A stretch of 64,000 nt of DNA, from contig CALNVZ010003426.1 of assembly GCA_940671915.1 (NCBI GenBank), positions 7,434,999-7,498,998 of the forward strand, given 5' to 3'. Shown here piece after piece: positions 46,515 through 56,849 of the stretch. Position numbers and translations under genes: made by a program. How positions within the stretch are numbered: position 1 is the first letter of the stretch; the number at the start of each line of letters is the position of its first letter. The DNA comes from Paracentrotus lividus. Lineage: Eukaryota; Echinodermata; Echinoidea; Camarodonta; Echinidae. Below the pieces are notes generated by a model that saw only the letters and a program-made list of their open reading frames with translations, searched no databases and was not told the DNA's origin.

Positions 46515-48467
46515 ATGCGAATTTCGTTAATAAAGTGCAGACATGCCAACATGAAGAGGAGCAACGAAGACACGCGTTCTCGGCAGATCTTCTTCACTGC
46601 TCGCATCAAGAACAAACGCGAGGACACTAAACTCAAATACGAAGTAAAACAGATCGAGCGCGAGTTCGGGCACACGATATTCTCCATCCACAAAGACATT
46701 CGCGATCTCAAAGCCGAGCTGAAGATCACGAAACGAAGCAGTGGTCATAGTTCGGAAGGCTGGTTTCCGGGAAGTGACGACCATACCCTCTCGATGCCGA
46801 ACGATAGATTGCGATCTACGACGAGTGCCGGTCGTCGAAAGAATGCCCTTGAACATATTCGGCATCAGAAGCGAGTGTCCTCGGCTCCAGTATCGGGTAA
46901 TTTCCGGGATAAAAAGGCGGATAAGGGGCCGACGGAAATCCCCGAAGACCATGACCAGGAGATTGACCAACGCGCATTGAACTCAAAAAGTGGGGACAAA
47001 CAGACCACGAAGGGGAAAGCAATGGTAACACAAAAACACGGAATGAGAACTTCGGCAACAAAAATTGTGCCAGCTGAACGGGAGCCAAGGCCAAAGATAC
47101 AGAACGAAGGTTTTGAGGACGATGTTAATGTCGCCAAAGAAATGGAGCCCACCGGAAATGATCAAAGAGCCTTGAATAATCAAATGGTAAAAAAGAACAG
47201 CTATCTAACTCCTATCGTAACGTTAAAATCGGATGGTCAAGATCAGATTAAATTGGATTCGAAAAATGATGAGCTTTTAAAGCCGGGATGCGATGATGCA
47301 TTCGAGCGCCCTTTATCACCGGCCATGACAAAGGCCGTAAGGGACCGTTGGTTGAAGCCGTCTTTGAAAACGAAAACGAATGATAAGGATAATCACGATA
47401 ATGTTGTGGAAAAACCTAAGAAGACCGTTCGAATATCTTCCCACACATCGCATTATCAAGAGAATAATACAAGTGACGTGAATTTGCCAACAAGTGAAAG
47501 AACTGTGAAGACATTACCCCCAAAGAAATTCATGAAAACTGCATTCATGACACAGTCCTCTTCGCCTTCAGCTGATCCGCACCCCACAACTAATCTGTGG
47601 ACCAGTCTCAGCAGTAAAGTGACGGGGAATCCGAATGAGGAGTTAGCCAAGAAATCTGTCAACGTCATTCCTGATGTTCGGAAAAAGGTAATGTCCGTGG
47701 AGGAAAAGAAAATGAAAAGAAAACGAGACAATTTGCTGGCTAGCTCCGTGTCTGCTCTTCTGGCTGGGAAAACATTGCGGAGAAATAATGCAGATGGAAT
47801 CAGTGAAAGTGGGAAAGGTGAAGATGAAGAAGGTAAGCGCATCATACCTGGTGCGGGGAATGAGCCATCCCCTTCTCCAAATCCTCGAAGACGATTTAGT
47901 TTTGGCTCAATCGCTATGCTCGCAGTGAATCAACACCGAGCATTCCCAGTAGAAAAGAAAGCAACTTTAGGTAGCCGACTGAGGCTGAAAACACCCGCTG
48001 AAAATTCTCACGAAAGAAACATCGATATCAGAAAAAGCGTTTTGGTCGACGATTCAGATTCAGACGACGATCACAAGAGCAACTACACCGCACCTGCCAA
48101 ACCTGCAATCGATCTCAAAAATGTGAAATCGAAGGTATCGAACCAGTGGAACCAAGACGCTGCGTTGGAGAAACCACCTACTTTAGCAGACGACACTTTT
48201 CAGTTGCAGCGTTCGCTGGCGGCCGCGCACATATCGCGAGGGCGCGATCTACGCAATATGCAAGACGAAAACGTAGTCGATCCGATGAAGGTTATTGATC
48301 AGGATCGTCAATCGGCGCTCATGATGAAATTCAAAGCGTTTAATCAACTTTTATCAGGAGGAAATACTAAAAAGGAGAACAGAAGGAAGAGCGTCATGGA
48401 CGCCATCCATGCCGGAACGGATGGAAAACAGATTTTGAAACTGATGCGATTAGCCAATCAAAATTAA
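46515..48467 (+). CDS. Uncharacterised basic protein, single coding exon, up to 650 aa
   Basis: I do not recognise this protein. The uninterrupted frame of nearly 2 kb in otherwise stop-rich DNA marks it as real. Composition is Lys/Arg/Ser/Asp-rich and mostly low in order. An N-terminal segment (about residues 28-72) alternates charge and hydrophobes (KLKYEVKQIEREFG, then IRDLKAELKI) and may form a coiled coil. An acidic DDSDSDDD cluster lies near residue 515. The C-terminal 90 residues (SLAAAHISRGRDLRNMQ onward) look more ordered and helical. No signal peptide or membrane helix is seen. An alternative start at 46551 has a better context (A at -3) and gives 638 residues. A nuclear or cytoskeletal role would be a guess. 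A possible ATTAAA polyadenylation signal lies near 48553. Confidence 0.85.
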   Translation: MRISLIKCRHANMKRSNEDTRSRQIFFTARIKNKREDTKLKYEVKQIEREFGHTIFSIHKDIRDLKAELKITKRSSGHSSEGWFPGSDDHTLSMPNDRLRSTTSAGRRKNALEHIRHQKRVSSAPVSGNFRDKKADKGPTEIPEDHDQEIDQRALNSKSGDKQTTKGKAMVTQKHGMRTSATKIVPAEREPRPKIQNEGFEDDVNVAKEMEPTGNDQRALNNQMVKKNSYLTPIVTLKSDGQDQIKLDSKNDELLKPGCDDAFERPLSPAMTKAVRDRWLKPSLKTKTNDKDNHDNVVEKPKKTVRISSHTSHYQENNTSDVNLPTSERTVKTLPPKKFMKTAFMTQSSSPSADPHPTTNLWTSLSSKVTGNPNEELAKKSVNVIPDVRKKVMSVEEKKMKRKRDNLLASSVSALLAGKTLRRNNADGISESGKGEDEEGKRIIPGAGNEPSPSPNPRRRFSFGSIAMLAVNQHRAFPVEKKATLGSRLRLKTPAENSHERNIDIRKSVLVDDSDSDDDHKSNYTAPAKPAIDLKNVKSKVSNQWNQDAALEKPPTLADDTFQLQRSLAAAHISRGRDLRNMQDENVVDPMKVIDQDRQSALMMKFKAFNQLLSGGNTKKENRRKSVMDAIHAGTDGKQILKLMRLANQN

Positions 48468-49221
48468 ACATTTATCTTATTATGATCATAATTTTATTTC
48501 AAACAGTAAACATACATTTGCATATCTGGATGTTGAATTTTTAAAATCATATTAAACTGGGGCGTAGTCATTAAGTGATATTGTGAAATTATACGAGAAC
48601 ATTGATTTATTTAGACCATTAGACATTTTCCAATTCTCAAGTATAATTGCATGGTTTTCAGCGTTGAAACGAAAGCGTGATGACTTTTTTGGGGGGAGGA
48701 GGTTGTCCTTTGAATATTATGTCAAGATTCTGTATACATGTACGCTTTTCGTCATGAAGTTTCAATATCCCCAACTTTTCCGGTTATTTTGCTGCAGCCT
48801 TTATTTCTTCGTATTTGAATTATTTTATTTCCTCGGTTTAAATCACACCACTGGATCCCGACAATCTCAAAATTTGACTCTATACAGCATTTCTTGAAAA
48901 TGGATTTGCGCTGCTCTCCCCTTGCTCTTTCTGTTCGTTTTGACTTTGTATAGCTATTATTTTTTTAAAGCCTGTATTCATTGACCAAAGAGCCCCTATG
49001 GCTCCCCCCCCCCCCCACCCCCGCATTGTGCCTGATACTCAGGCTTGTCTTATTGTGTATTCTATCTTAGATCTTTGTATGTGGTAAAATGATTGACAGT
49101 TTTGGGTCAAGAAAGGAGTTTAACTGGTGTAAAATTTAATTTATTTATTTAATTGATGATTGATTTATATGTATTTATTTTATTATTTTATTATTTTATT
49201 CTTTTTATTCTTTTAACCATG
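48468..49221. other. Intergenic DNA downstream of the orphan gene
   Basis: The AT-rich sequence contains a possible ATTAAA polyadenylation signal near 48553, a C-run near 48998-49012 and TTTA repeats near 49136-49205. Confidence 0.45.
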
Positions 49222-49247
49222 ACAATAGCGGTACCCTTTTGGTGTCC
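49222..49247 (+). repeat. Fragment of the TACACTC MITE family
   Basis: The words ACAATAGCGGTACCC and GGTGTCCA match the interior of the MITE at 32970-33191. The match stops exactly where the next MITE (49248) begins, so the older copy was cut by that insertion. Confidence 0.65.
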
Positions 49248-49798
49248 ACACTGTTAGAAAAAATTAAACAAGTTGTTTAAAATCTTAAACAACTGCGTGT
49301 TAACGGGTGAATCGCACAGCGTTGTTTAAAAATTAAACAACCTGTAGTTGTTTAACATTTTAACACTCTTGTTGTTTAAAAGTTTAAACAACCTGTTGTT
49401 TAATGGTAGTTTGAAATATCAACAGTATTGTTTAACGCTTCTCTCCAAAAATAAAAACGCTCCAACTTTTGGTTAACGCGGCGGGGTATCGAACTCATGA
49501 CCTTTCGATTATAAGGCAGACGCTCTATCCACTGAGCCAACACATCTGTACATATACAAGTTTTATGTGTGAGGGTTAAGTCCTTCGCCATGATTGAAAT
49601 GTTGCGCCGATTTATCTTCCATATGTAACGACTGTTTAATATCTAAACTCTAATCTCTAGACAGGTCTTTTTTAAGGCTATAAAACCTCGTTTTTCCAGT
49701 TTTAAACAACAATGTTTAAATATTAAACGAGAATGTTTAACATTTAAACCAACATTCTTTTTAAACAGCAAAATTTTTAAACCGCGTTCTAACAGTGT
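49248..49798. mobile_element. MITE of 551 bp built of TTGTTTAAA words, carrying a tRNA-like sequence
   Basis: The inverted ends are ACACTGTTAGAA. Both arms consist of many copies of TTGTTTAA and its complement at irregular spacing. A tRNA-like block (49473-49543, - strand) sits in the middle. There is no ORF. Confidence 0.8.
49473..49543 (-). mobile_element. tRNA-like sequence / SINE head inside the MITE
   Basis: On the - strand TTGGCTCAGTGGATAGAGCG gives a good A box and D arm, and GAGTTCGATACCC gives the B box and T loop. A CTTATAA loop would read anticodon UAU, but the anticodon and T stems pair poorly. I regard it as a tRNA pseudogene or SINE head, possibly still with internal pol III promoter elements. 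Confidence 0.65.
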
Positions 49799-50582
49799 AA
49801 CTCTATTTTGGAGCATCGGGACAACCCTTATACTTGAGGCGTGTTTAATCTTGGTGGGACTGAAGGGGCATTGGCCCTTTAATAAAAAGCATATGGACAA
49901 CAACAAAAAGAAAAGAAATAGGGGCACAAATACTACTATACATGGAGGATAGGGGGATGAATTATTCTTCGAATTTGCCACCGAAAGCTGTTGTTGTAAA
50001 TGTTTTTTCTTGTTTTTAAGATTCCCAAAATATTAATATTTATGCTGACTCGACTGCGAAATAAAGGCAAATTATCTGAGATATTTTAACTGTATGACGA
50101 TGATTGTCCACGATAATTATGATTATTAAAACTTGCATGATTTTCAGATTTCTTGTCTTCTCTTTGTTTATTGTAAATATATATATATATATACATATTA
50201 TTTTTTCCTGAAGATATCCTAATTTTTACACACACAAAAAGATGATCCAATATATACCGTACAAATGTGTATTGAGAAATATTTTTCTTTTACAAATATT
50301 TGTTAAAACAATATCACTTTTTAGAATATTGAAATATGTTTTACAGAGGAAAGCAAATTGGCAATAGTGTCAGTGAATGCGGAGAGGAGAATTGAAACTA
50401 AACGTTACTGCTCGATCAACTCCCAACTATAAGGTCCCAGATGTCTAATTATTCATCCCATAGGGGTATGTGTTAAAATGAAAACACAAAAAATCATTAA
50501 AAAAAATTAACTGTATGGTTATAATGAGGATATTCATGCTTTTGTTATAACTACATAGTAATATGTTGATTTTTTTTATATA
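49799..50582. other. Intergenic DNA without recognised features
   Basis: AT-rich unique sequence, including a short AT repeat near 50178-50195. Confidence 0.4.
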
Positions 50583-52229
50583 CAGGGCGTCCCGAAAAGA
50601 ACTATACACTTTTGATATGGCTGCCAAATGAAAAATATTTGATTTTAGGTAACAAAATTTACATGTAAATGGAAGCTCACTATCCCAACTTTCATATGAC
50701 ACCAAAAAGTCCGAAAAATAAGTCATGCATGAATGAGCAGCGTTCACTTTTGTAAAGGGTATGGAAATTAGGGTGCGCAGGAATTGCCCTACCAATTTGT
50801 ATGAGGAAAGTCATTTGGAGCTTATGGAATTGAGGATGATATGCAGAATTACTGATCAATTATGATGAGTTGGGGTTTGCTAAGAGAAATTTGTAGAATT
50901 GGGGATTATGATTTCATGCATGAGTGAACAGGAATATGTATTTCCTATTGTAGCATTGTAGCCTTCCAAGATGTCTTCAGTGGTGTGTTAGTGGTAGTCA
51001 GGATGGGGTGCAGAACAAGTGAGATGCAGGGTAAGATTTTTGATCCCTTTTGATGATCGTTTTCATGATCTTTCGGATTGTCTGAATGTCCCAACATCAG
51101 TTGCATTTTTTTTCTTCAACAAACAGGTTGTGCATCGAAAGAGGAGGAACACTTTGAGCATTGAACGTACAGACTTTTATTTTAATTTTGGCATTATCAG
51201 ATTTGTTTTCCTCTTTGTTTTGTTACAGGATGGATGAAACAAGTGTAAAATCGAAAAGAACAAAATTCAACTGAAAAAAAGACTGACATGTTAATTTCAC
51301 AATTTTGTGTTACACTGTACCATATTCCTTTACAAAGTCCAAATTGCTAAAATGACTGGATAGTTGGTTGGTTGATCAATTGAGTTGATTGATTTATTGG
51401 ACATGGTGATTGAATAACTATGAAGATGATGTAATACTTGATTATTTGAAACATTTTGAGACTGGTACACTGTTGATTAAATGATTGCTAGCTGGGTGTT
51501 GATTGTCTAATTTATGTGACTGCTTGATTGATAGATTGATAGATTGTCATCAACCATCCCAATTTGGGTAAATGTGAGTAGACCGGGATGCAGGAAGGTT
51601 GTCAGAATATTTGGAGTAGAAACCAATGAATATGAATGTTCAAAAACACACCCATGCAAAAAGAGAGAGAAGATAGAGAGACAGGGAGAGAGACAGGGAG
51701 AGAAAGAAAGAAGAGAGAGGGATGAAGACAAAGAGTGAGAGAGAGGAGAGAGAGAGAGAGAGAGAAAGAAAGAGGAAGGGAGAGAAAAAGAAGAAGAGAG
51801 AGAGAGATTAAACACACCACTGAAGGACCTCACTAAATATACCTTGAAAGTTACAATGCAACAATAGGAAATACATATTCCTGTTCACTCATGCATGAAA
51901 TTGTAATCCCCAATTCCACAAATTTCACTTAGCAAACCCCAACTCATCATAATTGATCAGTAATTCTGCATATCATCCTCAATTCCATAAGCTTCAAATG
52001 ATTTTCCTCATACAACTTGGTAGGGCAATTCCTGCGCACCCTAATTTCCATACCCTTTACAAAAGTGAACGCTGCTCATTCATGGCCATGACTTATTTTC
52101 GGACTTTTTGGTGTCATATGAAAGTTGGGATAATGAGCTTTCAAAACATGTAAATTTCATTACCTAAAATGAAATATTTTTCATTTGGCAGCCATTTCAA
52201 AAGTGTATAGTTCTTTTCGGGACGCCCTG
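50583..52229. mobile_element. TA-flanked DNA element, 1647 bp, TIRs of about 378 bp
   Basis: The ends start CAGGGCGTCCCGAAAAGAAC in inverted orientation. They are bounded by TA (50581-50582 and 52230-52231; TATA also fits). Arms 50583-50960 and 51852-52229 are near-identical inverted copies. The centre contains a purine-rich AG microsatellite (51660-51812) and no transposase. The ends and TA target resemble Tc1/mariner-type elements. Confidence 0.88.
51660..51812. repeat. AG-rich microsatellite inside the long-TIR element
   Basis: Imperfect AG and GGGAGA repeats. Open frames on both strands here are artefacts. Confidence 0.9.
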
Positions 52230-52570
52230 TATAGCGCCCTTCCACAGGGTTATCTTTATTGGATAGAAAGTAGAACACATAAAAACAATATATATACATC
52301 AACAATATTGATCAATGAGAATGAACCAATACAACAAGATCAAACAATGTCGAAATATGTCAGTATAATAAATATAGCTAATAGAGTAGATTATTATTGT
52401 CACAATACATTTAAATTAAACCAAACCACAAAAAAAATATTTGCAATCAACTGTCATGCATTCCAATGGCAAAGTGCAAAAAGCACACACCGGTTGTTAC
52501 CCATTTTGTATAACAAATAACATGATTGTGCCAGCATTCTGCACTCAGGCCACTGAACTTCAATCACCCA

Positions 52571-52924
52571 TTAAAGGGAAGCTCTGGACCCAAAATAAGA
52601 TGCTTTTATAAAAAGCAGAAAAATTAGAAAAACAGATTTAAACAAAATCAATTTTGTGTGCATCGTAAAGATATTCATAACTTTCTTATTATTAGTCCGA
52701 TATTCTTTAAACTTTTTTATTCTGTTTTTCTAATTTTCCGCTTTTTATAAAAGCAACTTATTTTGGGTCCAGGGGGGCATTTCATCAAAGGACTTGTCGG
52801 GTATTTTATCCGACAATTTTGCTCTCAGCCAGTCAGATGCAAGCATTTCAGTAGCTTATAACAGTTAGTCGGATAAAACGTCCGACAAGTCCTTTGATGA
52901 AATGCCCCCTGAGCTTCCCTTTAA
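52571..52924. mobile_element. MITE with AGGGAAGCTC ends, split by a second MITE
   Basis: The inverted ends read AGGGAAGCTCTGGACCC and are bounded by TTAA (52571-52574 and 52921-52924), which suggests a TTAA-targeting mover. A TA reading is also possible. The right arm is interrupted by the element at 52770-52912. Confidence 0.8.
52770..52912. mobile_element. Nested MITE (CAGGGGGCATTTCATC ends), copy 1
   Basis: The ends read CAGGGGGCATTTCATCAAAG in both inverted arms and continue with GGACTTGTCGG. It sits inside the right arm of 52571-52924; comparison with the intact left arm shows the break. Copy 2 at 52960-53101 is in reverse orientation. Confidence 0.8.
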
Positions 52925-52959
52925 CAACTTGCTGGGCGTCACAAAAGACGGTATATAAC

Positions 52960-53101
52960 TGGAGGGCGTTTCATGAAAGGACTTGTCGGACGTTTTATTA
53001 GACAAACTGTTATAAGCTACTGAAATGCTTGCATCTGATTGGCTGAGAGCAAATTTGTCGGATAAAATGTCCGACAAGTCCTTTGATGAAATGCACCCCT
53101 G
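52960..53101. mobile_element. Same MITE family, copy 2, reverse orientation
   Basis: The interior GCTACTGAAATGCTTGCATC is the reverse complement of the equivalent part of 52770-52912. The terminal repeats are slightly more diverged. Confidence 0.8.
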
Positions 53102-53103
53102 GA

Positions 53104-53374
53104 CCCTGTTGCATAAAACTTCTAACCGGAGTTTTTTCCGGTTAAAATCTGAAAACTCCGGTTAAAGTTCGAAAACTCCGGTTACAATATTTTTCTAGAT
53201 TTTTTTCTGTTTTTTCCATTGCATAAAAACATACCAGAGTTTTCAAAAGTATTAATGCAATAACTTTTTTGGGAGTTTTAAAACTCAGGTTGAATAACCT
53301 CAGAAATAGGTCTACATAACCTGAGTTTTTTAACCCAAGAAAACTCGGGTTAGAAAAAAAGTTTTATGCAACAC
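53104..53374. mobile_element. MITE with CTGTTGCATAAAACTT ends
   Basis: The inverted ends are CTGTTGCATAAAACTTCTAA and, on the right, TGTTGCATAAAACTTTTTTT. The interior has repeated CTCCGGTTA and AACTC(A/G)GGTT words in both orientations. It directly abuts the previous MITE. Confidence 0.75.
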
Positions 53375-53414
53375 CACCCAGATGTATGACAGTGCATCTC
53401 CAACCATAAAAAAA

Positions 53415-53510
53415 AAATCAATATCAAGCTCTCAGGATTCGTGCTGGAGGTCTCCCTCTTACGTCCCTAGCAGTCGTACCAGTTGAACTTGGGGAAACAC
53501 CTTTAGATAT
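53415..53510 (-). other. Weak tRNA-like block
   Basis: On the - strand GTTCAACTGGTACGACTGC and AGCACGAATCCTGAG stand at A-box and B-box spacing. The match is weak; it may be a decayed SINE. Confidence 0.25.
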
Positions 53511-53619
53511 ATGAAGAAACTTCCTTACGGACAAATCCAGAAGAAAAAAAAAATAGAAATGTACCCAGATCACCCACTTTTACCTAATATAAAACCTTGT
53601 TGGCAGTTCGAGTTATCAA

Positions 53620-54003
53620 CACTTAAAAAATAAAAAATAAATAAAAACAATAAAGAAATTAAAGTATATTTTAAAAAAAACAAAAAAACTATCAAGAAAG
53701 AAAAAAAAGAGAGAACAGAAAAAAGAGAGAAAATAGAAAAAAAAAGAGGAAAAAAATTGAAAAGAAAGGGGGGGGAAAGAAAAAAAAAGAGAAGAAAAAA
53801 AGAATAATAAACTTAGGTATGGAGGGGGGGGAAGAAATACAAGATATAAAGATAACAAAAGAAAAAAAAGAGGGAAGAAAAGAGCAGAAAAGAAAATAAT
53901 AACAAAAGAACAATACAAAAAAACAACAACAAAAAGGCAGTGCCAAATTATGCTGACTGCTTGCCAAAATAATATCAACAGAAGAAGAAGAAGAAGAAGA
54001 AGA
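53620..54003. repeat. Purine-rich low-complexity tract ending in GAA repeats
   Basis: About 330 bp are almost wholly A and G on the + strand, and end in GAA repeats (53981-54003). Long frames on the - strand encode only Phe/Leu/Ser. Confidence 0.9.
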
Positions 54004-54524
54004 CATTACGACTTCCGGTTTCTGGTTCTTACACCTTGAAATAAGGTCTCTCTAAAATTCTACTGAGTCCCATTGTAGCTCTCAAAAGGGACTAATGATT
54101 CTTCTTTATAAAAAAATATATAAAACGTAGCTCCAATATCTATTATTGACTTTATATCAATTATTTTCTAACCATTACGTCATCTTTGAAACGCGTTTAG
54201 GGCATTCCCCGGCTTTCAAATACATGTAGTCTAATTAGAGGTCTGCGTGCTTTAAGATAATGATAAAAAGCTATCATCTGCGGACGTAGAGGGCGTATAT
54301 TCATTTCGTCGGAATCGTCTTATTGATCAATATTGGATCTTGCGGTGCCTCATGGCTATTATTTTTCGAATAAAAATGATGTTTCAATTGTTAATTTTAA
54401 AAAAATCTCATAAAATCAGAATTTAAAAAAAAATGTATTTAAAATTGAGCGCAAATTATCTGTCCTTTCAAATATTCCAAAATCAAAAATAACATCAAAT
54501 TCAAAATTAAGAATAAATCGGAAA
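54004..54524. other. Intergenic DNA without recognised features
   Basis: AT-rich sequence. No exon or element ends were found. Confidence 0.35.
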
Positions 54525-54755
54525 AGAGCCCTCTTGTGACGATACCGAATCCATCGTCAGACTAAAGTTGGAATTTGGTGTTGAACTTTAGCTTCTCATT
54601 TATTTTGAAATCTAAAAATTCATTTCAGCCCCATGACTATTATCAGTGTAATATTATGATATGAAAACAATTTTGTCTATAAGCTGCTCAAAAATTACAT
54701 ATTTTGAGAATACTTTGGGTCGGATAAATGTTTGCTCTCTGTTAAGATCCTCAAA
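54525..54755 (+). repeat. Dispersed repeat, copy 1 (uninterrupted)
   Basis: Words such as 'ggaatttggtgttgaactt', 'tctataagctgctcaaa.attacat' and 'ttgggtcggataaat.tttgctctct' recur in the same order at 56850-57370. There the copy is split by a MITE. Confidence 0.6.
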
Positions 54756-54889
54756 GATGTATTTTGTTTAAAAATGTGAGTAGAGAATTTTTTTAAATAA
54801 AATAGTAGGGTCTATATTGACTTCGAGATGCAAGATGATTTAATATATTTCTCAACTACGATCTATGTAACATGACAACAGCGCCACCT

Positions 54890-55062
54890 TGTGTTCATAA
54901 AGATTGAATAATAAACAATTATTTCTTTCTTTCTATACTATTGATGTAATTCGTCTTATAACTTTATCAAATAATGTATTGAATTAATATGACATATAAT
55001 TTTTGCTATTGTTGTTATTGTTTGATTAGAATATGGAATAAACTAAACTGAAACTGAAACAT
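54890..55062 (+). mobile_element. LINE 3'-end fragment
   Basis: A short body ends in GAATAAACTAAACTGAAACT and further GAAAC repeats. This is a tandem tail typical of LINE 3' ends, here on the + strand. Confidence 0.5.
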
Positions 55063-55851
55063 GTTATTTTCAATTGTACAAAAAAAAATGCCCAAGATAG
55101 ATTGACGCCACTATTGTTATAAAAAATAATGATAGTTATTGAGACACATTTTTTTCATATGTTCAAGGAAAAAAAAAAAGGGATCAGTCAAATTATTAAG
55201 TCAGAGATCACAATGGGATTTTAGGGCACCTTTAATAGTTGTTTAAGGTAGTCCCAAAGTGTTACCGGTTTGGATCGTGTAATGTCTCACTGCAGTCCCT
55301 TTAAAAATATCAAAAGAAATATATGACCAAGTAGAGCCAAACGTTTGAAGGTTCTCGTTTATATTAAAGGGATGCAGTAACATTGAATGATATTCAAATC
55401 CATTTTATTCGATTTAGCGTATTTTGCGAACATAATTATAAACACTTAGGTCAGCCTGGTATATCTTCAAAATTGCACGCTAATAGCTTGCTTTACCTTC
55501 GAGATATCAATGATTTCATACTCAAATTTTACATGTAATTATGATCTCATAGAGATTGCGGGTTTATTATACTCGGTGCATGGTCATGTGTAGTCTTTTG
55601 ACAAGGCCTCGTGACTTGGCCATATTCCTCGTCAAGTAGTGGCTGAGACGAGACTAGCGGTGGAAGAAGAGAGCTGACGAGACCCGGGTTAGTCGGTGGC
55701 GGAACAGGCAATCCTCGCATTCACCCCGCCTTTCGCGATTACTCTTTTTTTTTTCAGACGGTAGGCGTCTGATATAAACATCACAACAGACACAGAGCCT
55801 TGTCTAAAGCCTAGGTCGTGTGGAACGGCAATTTATTCCTCCCTGTAAATA
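55063..55851. other. Intergenic DNA
   Basis: Unique sequence with a GC-richer patch near 55600-55730. No gene is recognised. Confidence 0.35.
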
Positions 55852-56806
55852 AGGGAGTTTACTGATACAGTCTGCGCATGCGCGAGTCTCCGATATCCAC
55901 TTTCGGGGTCAGGCCAACTGTACATAAAATGCGGCGACCGTACAGTCAACCCATGAGTCAACCAACGAACGGCATAATTATCTACAAATTTTTATCAGAC
56001 AAAAATCTAGCTGTATATTTCTCTTTATCGGTCTGTTTCTTCTCGTTTGCCATGTTGAATAATATGATGAGACATTTTCGTGACTTTGGTTGAGGTTTTC
56101 CTCCCAGAAAGTTGCATAAACGGACTGTATACTTATTGCCGAGTGGCCCGAGTGATGAGCGGCAAAGCGCGTCGTTGGTTTCGGCGAACGCAATGCCGCT
56201 TTGCCCTACGCGAGTTGGTAACTTACCACTTTCGCTTCCAGTTGAGAAAAGAGACTCGAATGAACATGGTTTCAAAATAAAGATAGGAATTGAATTGAAT
56301 TGAATTGAAATGAATTGAATTTATTTATTAACAACAACAACTTTATATAATGGTGAATACAGGTACAGAATAAATTGACATGGATACAATAATCATAATA
56401 CAAAGTGTTGCAGATATAAAATTGGTAGATACAAAAGAGTATAGTTGTTAATAGGAACCAGAAGGTAGCACATGTGCTGGTCGAGCCTGGCCCCAGTATA
56501 AGTATTGTTTTGGCAAGATAGCTATTATGTACAACTGAATCTAAAACTACTTCTCTAAAGTTAATAGGCTAGAATGAATTATTAGATGTGATACAATAAG
56601 TATGCATTGTCTATCTCATCAATAGACAAGTGAGATTCTTCATCGATATTTTAACAATATCAGCGCAAAAAGTATGAAAACCATATATAAATCAAAGGGT
56701 ATCATATACTTCACACGTAAGAACTCCTGATATAGAGGAGAACATGTACAGGTGACCCCTGACCCAATGACGTCACAGACCTCCTATCGCTAACTGTAAA
56801 CTCCCT
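55852..56806. mobile_element. Candidate TA-flanked element with AGGGAGTTTAC ends
   Basis: AGGGAGTTTAC at the left and GTAAACTCCCT at the right are inverted and bounded by TA. The left part contains a GCGCATGCGC palindrome (about 55874). A LINE tail is nested in the right half. Outside the 11-bp ends the inverted similarity is weak. Confidence 0.55.
56287..56720 (-). mobile_element. LINE 3'-end fragment with GAATT tail
   Basis: On the - strand a non-coding body ends in repeats of the AATTC word (56287-56320 on the + strand read as GAATT repeats). It has the tandem-tail style of the 24936-25090 fragment and probably belongs to a related LINE family. Confidence 0.55.
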
Positions 56807-56849
56807 TATCAGGAAACTTCATGCTTACCGGCTCATTTGAAACATAAAT

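Noticed and set aside
46527-47845. Several antisense open frames across the orphan gene
   Set aside because: They are shadows of the 650-codon frame in other frames of the same DNA.
49473-49543. Functional tRNA-Ile (UAU) gene
   Set aside because: The A and B boxes are good but the acceptor, anticodon and T stems do not pair well, and the block is embedded in a MITE.
53616-54006. Long Phe/Leu and Ser-rich frames on the - strand
   Set aside because: They come from a purine-rich low-complexity tract.
55982-56275. Overlapping frames on both strands of 60-100 codons
   Set aside because: They lie inside a candidate TA-flanked element and resemble no known protein. Opposite-strand frames of similar length suggest chance.
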